Source: Neolentinus lepideus HHB14362 ss-1 (lineage: Eukaryota > Basidiomycota > Agaricomycetes > Gloeophyllales > Gloeophyllaceae). From it: a stretch of DNA of 10,896 bases. Below the pieces are notes generated by a model. That model worked only from the letters and a program-made list of their open reading frames with translations, did no database searches and had not been told where the DNA came from. This document shows positions 1 through 7,034 of the stretch, in pieces (the stretch's first letter is position 1; every line of letters begins with the position of its first letter). The stretch lies in assembly GCA_001632425.1 (NCBI GenBank), contig KV425699.1, positions 1-10,896 of the forward strand. The letters are read 5' to 3'. The position numbers and the translations under genes were made by a program.

Positions 1-766
1 GTGCGTGAACCTGTCATCTTCGATGTTTTCATATAATTCACGTTAGCAATAACAAGATGTATGTATACTTTCCTTACACCTCCAAGAAGCCAGGATTTGA
101 CCAGACGATCATCCACGGTGTCGAGTTCGTTATGATCAGTAGGATCTTCCAGGTGAAGTCTTCGGTTGGAAAGGAAGCAAGACCTCAGATGTTAGAAAGT
201 AGCGATGGGGGCAGTGTAGTTTGACCGCGGAGGTACCATCAGAGCAGCATATTTCGTATGGTTTAGACCACAGACTGCGATACAAGAATCGAAGGAACAT
301 TATCGATGGAACTTAAATAATCTTCGCTTCGGCCTCCTAGCCGGATATGCGGAAAGATATCACGCGGGAAGAGGGCTTCCGTACGCCCCGCAACGGACAG
401 ACCTGGGGTTGTATGCGGCGCTCTCGTCTCTGACAGGAACCACGGCTATCTTTATTGAGAGTGGATGTATGACGTGCTGGAACCACGCTCTTGAATATGG
501 GTCGGACAGGCGGGACATTTGAGTATTCAGCGTACGCCAGGAGACCTTGCACTGCGAGCGGGGAAAATTAGATTGACCATGTTACGATACACGTGTAAGA
601 CGAATATATCACAGAAGTATGAATAATACAGAACTGAGGTTGCTTCCGCTGCGCGATCAATCGATAGACTAACACGTTGAGCGAACCGACTCACTGACGC
701 TAAAGTTCGTGTTTCACAGTGCTATCATGATTTCCAGTGACCATAACAAATGCAGGGTGTTGATCA
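1..766. other. Region without a recognised gene
   Basis: I see no recognisable conserved protein or RNA gene here. A 55-codon ATG-initiated plus-strand frame (57-224) is listed separately. A 71-codon minus-strand frame (337-552) has no family resemblance that I can see and starts at a non-ATG codon. The stretch downstream of the Mdm35 stop (roughly 600-766, on its 3' side) presumably contains that gene's 3' UTR. Bases 1-150 are open on both strands and include a possible minus-strand intron, GTGTAAG at about position 97 to GACAG at about 29, with a CTAAC branch-like site. The strand of any gene here therefore cannot be decided from sequence alone. Confidence 0.5.
57..224 (+). CDS. Small hypothetical ORF, 55 aa
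   Basis: An ATG-initiated frame of 55 codons runs from 57 and ends at TGA 222-224. The peptide begins MYVYFPYTSKKPG and has a mixed, protein-like composition, with an alternating hydrophobic stretch (HGVEFVMISRIFQV) near residues 25-38. I do not recognise a family. An AG lies directly before the ATG, so this could be an internal exon of a gene beginning left of the window. A GTGAAG at about 151 could be a donor. The opposite strand is also open over most of this stretch, which weakens the call. It may be chance. Confidence 0.2.
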   Translation: MYVYFPYTSKKPGFDQTIIHGVEFVMISRIFQVKSSVGKEARPQMLESSDGGSVV

Positions 767-1129
767 CTAGGACGTAGCCTCCTTCATTGGTGGTGGTGGT
801 GGCTCCTTCAGAGGATTCTCTTGCCGCGCTTGATTTAACAGATCATCCAGACCTCTATCCTTCACAGCTTTCTGATTGCTCAACCTTTTATTCCTAGCTT
901 TGAGTAATCATAGCACAGAACATACCTGAACGCAGTCTCGGTACTTCACCCAAATCTTGCCGCACGTATTCTCATACTCCTCAGCCTTTCGTTTCGAGTA
1001 CGCTCTGCGTTCTTCCGACGCCGCAGACGCAGACAGAGCTGGTTCGAGATATCCTTCAAACCAAGCGTTGAAGCATGAGTCATATTCATGCTTCAGAGGG
1101 GTACATTCAGGCGATAGACTATGTGCCAT
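767..1129 (-). CDS. MDM35: Mdm35 / TRIAP1-like twin-CX9C mitochondrial IMS protein
   Basis: Two exons, 1129..926 (68 codons) and 871..767 (34 codons plus TAG), flank a 54-nt intron (925..872, GTATGT to CAG). The 102-aa product begins MAHSLSPECTPLKHEYDSCF. It contains two CX9C motifs, C9-x9-C19 and C56-x9-C66, that form the coiled-coil-helix-coiled-coil-helix fold. Splicing restores the family C-terminal helix (KAVKDRGLDDLLNQARQEN), followed by a PPPPP run encoded by the repeated triplets near 789-803. In yeast, Mdm35 is imported through Mia40 and binds the Ups1/Ups2 (PRELI) proteins, which carry phosphatidic acid and phosphatidylserine across the intermembrane space. The extra Ala/Ser-rich linker between the two motifs (residues 31-48), relative to yeast, looks ordinary for a filamentous fungus. 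The gene is divergent from VPS29. The ATG at 1129-1127 is the first in frame, with +4 G but a weak -3 C. The identification is firm. Confidence 0.95.
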
Positions 1130-1286
1130 GAGCGCAGAGGCCGTGTCAGTTCGGATGAGCGTTCGGCAAGAACTATAGTTTTATTTCTCGCTTATTTACG
1201 CGTCATTTCTATTTATTATTATTTGCTCCAATAATTATGAATGGCCGCATAACCTGGCTGCGCGTTCTTCCAACCTCATTGCCACG
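1130..1286. promoter_or_regulatory. Shared divergent promoter, MDM35 / VPS29
   Basis: Only 157 bp separate the two start codons, so this interval must hold 5' UTRs and promoter elements for both genes. Visible candidates are a CCAAT box (1228-1232), an AT-rich core (about 1180-1238) and an ACGCGT hexamer (1198-1203) that matches the fungal MCB (MBF-binding) core. An upstream ATG at 1237 opens a 21-codon frame that overlaps the VPS29 start out of frame, ending near 1302. It would reduce VPS29 translation if the transcript starts upstream of it. The function of these motifs is inferred from sequence only. Confidence 0.55.
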
Positions 1287-2102
1287 ATGGTCCTTGTCCT
1301 AGTCATCGGAGACTTGCATATACCACATCGTATCCACGACTTACCGGCAAAGTTTAAGAAGCTTCTTGTCCCAGGGAAAATTCAGCAAATCCTATGTACA
1401 GGGAACGTCTGCGACAAGGAAACATACGAGTGGCTGAAGACGGTTGCAGCGGACGTGCACGTCGTTCGAGGAGACTACGACGAGGTAAGTCCTTCTCGAA
1501 GTCTTGTATTTTCCTCGCCGTATAAGTGATGAAGGAATTATATCCCGCATAGAGTGCCGCTATGCCCCTGTCGATCACGGTAACGCATTCACCGATAAAG
1601 ATCGGAGTCATCCACGGACACCAATGTATACCGACGGGCGACCTTGACTCTCTGGGTGCCATAGCGCGACAAATGGATGTGGATGTCCTCGTTTCAGGGC
1701 ACACGCACGTGTGAGTCTTGTCGGCCCTCCACACGAGATAATTCATAATGTATTGGATCGGGCCGTTATAGATTCCAGGCTGTAGAGTACGACAACCACT
1801 TCTTCGTGAACCCCGGCTCTGCAACGGGTGCATGGACGGGCGCATTCAACAGGTGTGGTAACTATACTTGCTCAAACTATGCCCTTGTAACGAATTGTGT
1901 TGTCAGTGATCCTACGCCGTCCTTTGCGCTGATGGATATCCAAGGACCAGTGGTCGTGACATATGTTTATCAGCTGATTGATGGCGAAGTGCGGGTTGAG
2001 AAAATTGAATGGCGGAAGGAAGCAGATGCGCCGAGAAGTACTGTTCCCCCACAGAGTATACCCAGCAGCCCAACACCACAGCAGGCTCAGAGCGTCTGGT
2101 GA
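1287..2102 (+). CDS. VPS29: Retromer subunit Vps29 (calcineurin-like phosphoesterase fold)
   Basis: Four exons: 1287..1484, 1553..1710, 1772..1852 and 1907..2102. The introns are 68, 61 and 54 nt, with donors GTAAGT, GTGAGT and GTGTGG and acceptors TAG, TAG and CAG. The 210-aa product follows Vps29 throughout. It has GDLHIPHR (D9, H11), CTGN (N40), RGDYDE (D63), IHGHQ (H87, H89), SGHTH (H116, H118), NPGSATGA (132-139) and the closing FALMDIQ...VVTYVYQLI strand. Vps29 is the metallophosphoesterase-fold scaffold of the endosomal retromer. It binds the Vps35 C-terminus and supports endosome-to-Golgi recycling, usually without catalytic activity. The last 24 or so residues (Pro/Ser/Gln-rich) extend beyond the animal protein. 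Intron 3 is a multiple of three and free of in-frame stops, so retention would insert 18 residues. Exon 2 start 1553 is chosen because the next AG breaks the frame. The call is very secure. Confidence 0.96.
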
Positions 2103-2767
2103 TGTATATCATGGTTCTATTCATGTATGAGTCTTTCTGTTTAAACCCTTCAGCCAGCACCGGTTCATTGGCATGGAGATCGAGCAAATGAGGTAGACCG
2201 AAAGATGGAATGGCTCGCTACGTCCTCTTTTGTGGTAGATAGGCGCCACTGCTCCACTAACAGTTAGCTCCACTGCTCTTCTAGGCAGTAACTTGTGTTT
2301 CGAATTGATATTCACAGGACCAGTCAGAGGCTACTCCCTCTAGGCTGTGTACACCAATAGTGTCAATCGGCGCTGCACGGACCGCACCCTTCTATCCTGC
2401 AGCTGTCAACAACTAGAATCTTCGTCCTCAACAGGTGTTCGGATAACTCGGCAATGTTCGCATGCCTTCACGACATTCAGATGCAACCGTGACGATACTG
2501 AAGCCCAAGGTCCGGGATCCTCTTTCCAGAGATATGGAAGACATCAGAAGTCGCTTATAAACGACCCTTGTTGCACCTTGTTTGAGCCGTCCATCGAGCA
2601 CGTCCTTCCATTGAGCTTGTCCTCGAAAAAACATCGCGTCCATGATCACAAAATCTATCTCAGCGGACTCTCGTCTGTTCTAACCGGATAAATTCAGGCT
2701 TTAGGATTCTCATACTGTCTCAACGTATACTTCACCCCCCTCTCTGGTGTCCAAACTCTCGGAAAAC
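2103..2767. other. Region without a convincing gene, includes VPS29 3' flank
   Basis: The first part is presumably the VPS29 3' UTR. A 9-bp direct repeat CCACTGCTC (2246-2254 and 2270-2278) flanks a CTAAC-A-GTTAG near-palindrome. Two overlapping open frames exist further on. One is a 73-codon ATG-initiated minus-strand frame (2649-2428) beginning MIMDAMFFRGQAQWKDVLDG. The other is a plus-strand frame (2347-2691) without an ATG start and rich in Ser/Cys/Arg. I recognise neither as a known family. The minus-strand one is the more protein-like. Confidence 0.4.
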
Positions 2768-3089
2768 ATGCCAGCAGAGGCAAGTGCAAGGGAGAACACG
2801 CACACGGTACCACGACCAGCTACAGGGAAGGCTTCGCACACGTGAAGCGATAGTCCTGTTGAGTCCATTTCATCTCAGCCGACATGCGTCGTCGACAGAC
2901 GCGTATGACGATGGCAAGGTCGCAGTCCGGCCTACCGCACTTACCACTCCCAATTCGTCTTCAGCAGATACCAGAACGCCGAAGGACAAACTTGGCTTTT
3001 ATGACGGGAAACAGCACAATCTTAAGGTGGAACTAGAGGCGTATCCAACTCTGGAAGCCAAGTTGGAGGGAGAGAAGGTCTTTAGCTGA
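2768..3089 (+). CDS. Possible spliced Ser/Thr/Pro-rich ORF, perhaps FunK1 5' remnant
   Basis: ATG 2768 (context AAAACATGC, A at -3) opens a frame beginning MPAEASARENTHTV. Removing a 37-nt GT-AG segment (2842..2878, GTGAAG to CTCAG) joins it in frame to a longer open stretch that ends at TGA 3087-3089. The product would be about 94 aa: Ser/Thr/Pro-rich in the first two thirds, then a charged helix-like end (DKLGFYDGKQHNLKVELEAY). A disordered Ser/Thr/Pro leader followed by a charged helix is typical of the N-termini of FunK1 proteins, and two FunK1 genes lie downstream. This may therefore be the truncated 5' end of a third copy, though I see no kinase motifs after it. The intron is short for this locus. 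It could equally be chance. Confidence 0.25.
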
Positions 3090-4469
3090 ATTCACGTAGA
3101 CATTCGCACTCTGATTCCTGCTCATGAGTAAAGGAGCGGTGCCGCGAGAGATGTCTCTGCGTAGAACGGCGATTGGAGGTGCGAAGTGTTGATGCCGGGT
3201 GACTCTTGGAAGCTGACCCCTGTGTCTTAGACGGGGCTGTTGAGTCCAGGATTCGTGATATTATTCTACGCTGGAATGTGGCGCAACAACACATCCACGA
3301 AGTCACATCCGAACGGGTTCACAATAACGTTGACACTGGTAGCCATTGCTAGTGAAGCTCGATTATCTCGGAGGGTCAAAAACTTCCGCAAGGACATAGA
3401 AAAGCCTTCTGTGCTGGTTCGCGAAGCCCATCGACGGATGAAATATAGACGTGGTATTCTGATCAAGAATTTGCACACGAGCTGCAACGATAAATCGCCC
3501 TAATCTCTCATTGTGCTCAGATGGGCTACTTGTCGGCTCATGACTAGTATCAGCTACAATCAGTACCGTGAGCGTACCAGTATACTATCTAGTTACCCCT
3601 GCTCGTTATCCAGCCTGTTGCAAGCGGCGTGCTCCAGGATATTAATACTTTCATCATCGTCCCAGTGAAGGCTGCCTGGCCAGATGTGCCAGAAGACAGA
3701 TGATTAATCCAGGTCAGTTGCACTCTTGCAGACGAGACGATGTATGGCATCTAACTGCAGCACTGGTTTTTCGATTTCTGTCTCGAATGCGAACTCCTGG
3801 TTCTCGGCTATCCTCTGTGGCATATTTCGATAGGAAGTATGAGTACTTTGGAGAGGCACGAAGCTGACTCGGATGCTACTTACGGAAAGTTTGTCTGGTC
3901 AACAGGCTCAACAGCACGTCATGTGGATCCATGTTTCTGCAACACTGGATGCTTCCAGTGAAAGTTGTACAATATTCAGCACAGTCGGAGTATGGAGGAC
4001 TGTAAGTCCCAGAAAAAACTACTGACCGTGAAATAATTGCACCCGGCCAAGGTATGGAGTCGTTATGCTACATACACCAACTGTTGGCGTAGGCAACCAT
4101 CGCCGTCCTGAGGCGTTCTATGCGCTCGCATTCATGAGATCATCTATTATCTAGTGAGTGAACTGCGGTAAATATTATAAGTAATTTCGCCACATGATGT
4201 ACCCAAATTATGTATTTGGGACCGTGGTAGGGGCTGTGACTCGTTCCAGGTAGATGGGCAGACACAAAATGTAGAACAAATGGAGAACCACGTGCGCTGT
4301 ATTGTATCCAGGTGGCAAAGAATATTCAATAAATGGCCCGGAATCTACGACGAGTAGGATGAGTGCCACATTCGTTTGGATGGATCTTTTGCTTTCCAAG
4401 TGTCGCATACACGCTAGAATGCAATAAACAAATCGATGTCAGATGGCAGAGGACAATCATCCACCTCGG

Positions 4470-4487
4470 ACGCGTAGCAAGACGCGT
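4470..4487. promoter_or_regulatory. Paired ACGCGT (MCB-like) motifs
   Basis: ACGCGT occurs at 4470-4475 and again at 4482-4487, 12 bp apart from start to start, about 185 bp upstream of the FunK1 A start used here. ACGCGT is the core of the MluI cell-cycle box bound by fungal MBF. Paired spacing is common for such sites. The match is exact, but the regulatory role is inference. The same hexamer is present once in the MDM35/VPS29 intergenic region. Confidence 0.3.
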
Positions 4488-4495
4488 GTGACAGA

Positions 4496-4519
4496 GGAGG
4501 CGTGACAGCACGAGGTTCA
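4496..4519 (+). promoter_or_regulatory. Upstream element shared by FunK1 A and B (copy A)
   Basis: This 24-nt segment matches 8555-8578 upstream of FunK1 B at 20 of 24 positions. The common core is GCGTGAC-nn-CACGAGGT. A second conserved block, TGTGTTCGCTTACCAC at 4591-4606, matches 8609-8624 at 13 of 16 positions in the same order. The segment lies about 150 bp upstream of the ATG. It is either a retained control element or residual similarity from the duplication that produced the two genes. Confidence 0.4.
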
Positions 4520-4669
4520 CAATAATGTGACACGATTACTCGAAGCAGCTCTCGAAGCGCGACGCTACGCACTAAGTTTGGCAGTACCTTTGTGTTCGCT
4601 TACCACCACAACCGCTTGTCCGCAGTAACTGAAACATTCAACATTCAACAAAACCTCAGGAGCAAAGCT

Positions 4670-7034
4670 ATGGGCATAAAAAGGTGGGATCCTGTCGAGT
4701 GTTGCCTCGTAAGTCTCTTCGAGTCTGCTCCCGCATTTTGAGTCTGATGATATGTTTGACGTTTCTGCTCCTCGTCTCGGCCATGGTTCTTTCGAATCCG
4801 GCGTCATTGTACCGGAACGACTCCACAAATCTATGCTTCAAACCGACCGCGCACGGCGACACTATGTCGATGCTTTCCTCCAGTATTCCGTCGCGAAGCA
4901 GAACCACTCCGACCACTGTCATGCCGTAGGCCTAGAAGCTTCAAATTATCTCCATGGACCAGTTACCGTGTCCGAGTTTATGGAGGCATCGTTCCCTGGC
5001 TGGAAAGCTCCGTCGATATCTGACAAACAATTGGCGAAGTACTCAACGCTTCTGGACGAGATTGTGCCACATCGGACAGAGGCTTGCGGGCTCTCTGAGA
5101 AATCGATGTACGAACCAATCGTAAGTCAACAATGTTACAATATGGACTTTTTCTCATGTCTACGTTGCTGCCAGATGAAGTCTTTCGGAGCCATATGTAA
5201 AAAGCAAGCAATGCCTCTGCGATTTCATATATGCGCGAATGAACGTTTGCCTGACGAGCCTGAATTTGGATACCGTGCCGCACCGGATTTATCCATTCTG
5301 AGCAGAGATACTCCTGAAGGCCATTGGTCTCGCTCGCTGGCCTTCATTGAAGTCAAACCGATGGAGAAAGACGATCCTCTCTTCCATCACACACCTGGAA
5401 AAGACCTCGATTTGAAAGATTCTCACGTTAATGTGTGGAATCAGATACAGTCATATGCTGCGAGCTCATACCGTGCTGTCCCTCGTTGCTTCCTGCTTGC
5501 AATTGGAATCTTTGGCGATACCGCACGTTTCTTCCGCTGGGACAGGTCTTCCCATATCGTCTCTCACGCGTTCCGCTACAAGACCCATCCTGCTCCACTA
5601 ATCAAGTTCCTCGTCGGGCTGTCACGATACGCTGGCGGCGGTGTTGACCAAACTCTCTCTTCTGGTATCGTTCTCCGTCAAGAACAAGACCTTGTTGAAC
5701 ACCATTTTGCCAGAGCACTAGACAAGCATCTGCTTCCGCCGTATGAGAGCATCCATCCAGGGCGTAGTCTGATTGACGACAGTACACGTCTTGAGGTTAA
5801 ATATAATGGGGGCGTCGATGTTTATGTTACTCTTGGACCGCCGATATTCTGCAGCAGATCAATTTTCGGTCGCGGTACTCGTGTCTGGCTCGCTAGAATG
5901 GTTGGGTGTCCTATAGACAAAGAAGATGCGGACTACGTCGTCATCAAGGACAGTTGGAGAGAAAGGGCCCTTTGGACCGAAGGGGATGCTTATAACGCGA
6001 TTCACGGCGATTCAAATGTCTTTGGCGTTGCACGGATTCTGTGCGACTACGACGTGGTGACTGATCTGAACGACAAAATCCACCGGACTTCTGGTGCCCA
6101 CTTGAATGGGGTCATAGATTCTTGGGGTCTTCCGAGGCACGATGAGCCGGCATTCACAGATCTTGTGCATCACCGTTGCATCCTGCTATCGGTCGGAATA
6201 CCTCTTTGGCGCTTTTCCTCAACTCGAATCCTTATGGAGGCGATACGCGATGGTATCATTGGTGCGTATGGCCAATATCCCCTCCATTTGATCAATAGTA
6301 ACGGCGTCTCCAGGCCATAGAAATATGTGTGACAGAGGGGTCTTGCACCGTGATATCAGCATTAACAATGTCATGATCAGTGCTGATGCCAGCAAAGAAT
6401 CGAACGCCAAAGGATTCATTATCGATCCGGAATACGCCGTGCTACTAGATTCTCCCAGTTCGGACGATGACCTGTGCGATTTGACAGTTAGTGGGACCTT
6501 CAGTTCCACCTATAATGCGATTTTAATGCAGATTTCCAGGGGACGTTCCAATTTACTTCTGTCGCCCGTTTTTTCGCAGGTCACGGAGTCAAGCACGCCC
6601 AATGGCATGACCTAGAATCATTCTTCTGGGTTACCGTCAACGTTGTCCTGAAGCACACAGATTGCTCTATGTTGATCGACGGAATCCGGGTTTCTGGCCC
6701 TGTTGCGGTTCATCTCATCTTCACCGATGCACCCAGCACCCGGAAATCCTTCATTGAAACACATGCGTACACTCTCAATGTTGCGGGAAATGCGCCATTG
6801 ACCAAATGCATCCATGTACTCGCAGGCCTCGTCTCGACCCATTACCCCTCGAAACCACAGGAGGAAACAACAAGACAAAATGCGATTAACAACGTGAACG
6901 GGATGCTTTCCTTCATGAAGGAAAGACCTCCTCCGGAGGAAATCGAACGGATGGAGAAAATCATGATCGAAGACAACATGAAACGGAGCTTCTCTTTGCT
7001 CACGCATGATAGGGTAATATCGACGATACAGTAG
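4670..7034 (+). CDS. FunK1 family protein kinase, copy A, ending at a premature TAG
   Basis: Proposed exons are 4670..4708, 4902..5120, 5175..6261, 6314..6486 and 6540..7034 (670 aa). The last three introns (54, 52 and 53 nt) are fixed by alignment with copy B: YEPI| at 5120, IIG|H at 6261 and DLT|GT at 6486. The start is uncertain. ATG 4670 plus a 193-nt intron (GTAAGT to GCAG) mirrors copy B and has a good initiation context. ATG 4752 with no first intron is the alternative and adds 37 residues. Numbering with the first model, an N-terminal domain has PDLSI (D124), IEVK (E145, K147) and QIQSY (Q176, Y180), a PD-(D/E)XK-like pattern. The kinase domain has SIFGRGTRVW (315-324), VVIK (K344), TEG (E355), LHRDISINN (HRD 460-462, N467), IDPEYA (D486, replacing DFG) and the FunK1 block HDLESFFW (529-536). 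Substrates of FunK1 kinases are unknown. The TAG at 7032-7034 interrupts an otherwise continuous frame with the basic tail that follows. The identification is firm, but the functional state is uncertain. Confidence 0.88.

Larger units (their letters stand above)
3090..4669. other. Long gene-poor stretch upstream of FunK1 A
   Basis: No conserved domain or RNA gene is visible in about 1.6 kb. Weak candidates are a plus-strand frame at 3240-3503 (no ATG start, arginine-rich) and a 40-codon ATG frame at 3839-3961 ending in a small cysteine cluster (PCFCNTGCF). All other frames are short, and stop codons occur in all frames between 3500 and 4150. I found no hallmark of reverse transcriptase, transposase or terminal repeats. 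The right end (about 4440-4669) holds the putative FunK1 A promoter, listed separately. Confidence 0.5.

Noticed and set aside
789..803. GGT-repeat microsatellite
   Set aside because: It is the antisense of the proline run in MDM35 exon 2.
1040..1054. GGTTCGAGATATCC resembling a tRNA B box
   Set aside because: No A box or cloverleaf is present, and it lies in the MDM35 coding exon.
957..1178. Plus-strand 73-codon frame over the MDM35 exon
   Set aside because: It is the antisense shadow of a clear twin-CX9C coding exon.
1354..1845. Minus-strand 163-codon frame across VPS29
   Set aside because: It lies opposite three VPS29 exons and their introns, and its Arg/Ser-rich composition is typical of an antisense shadow.
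3839..3961. 40-codon cysteine-containing ORF as a small secreted protein
   Set aside because: It has no signal peptide and only a short cysteine cluster, and ORFs of this length are expected by chance.
4675..4684. CATAAAAAGG as TATA box of FunK1 A
   Set aside because: It falls inside the first exon of the favoured gene model. It would only be relevant if ATG 4752 is the true start.
6325..6486. HRD-containing frame as a separate small kinase-like gene
   Set aside because: It is exon 4 of FunK1 A; the CCAG acceptor at 6313 joins it in frame to the preceding exon.
6487..6539. Coding read-through after DLT in FunK1 A, with a 6-nt intron relic
   Set aside because: Splicing GTTAGT to TTCCAG (53 nt) gives GTFQFTSVARFF, which aligns with GTSQYTAMALFR of copy B, so the segment is an ordinary intron.
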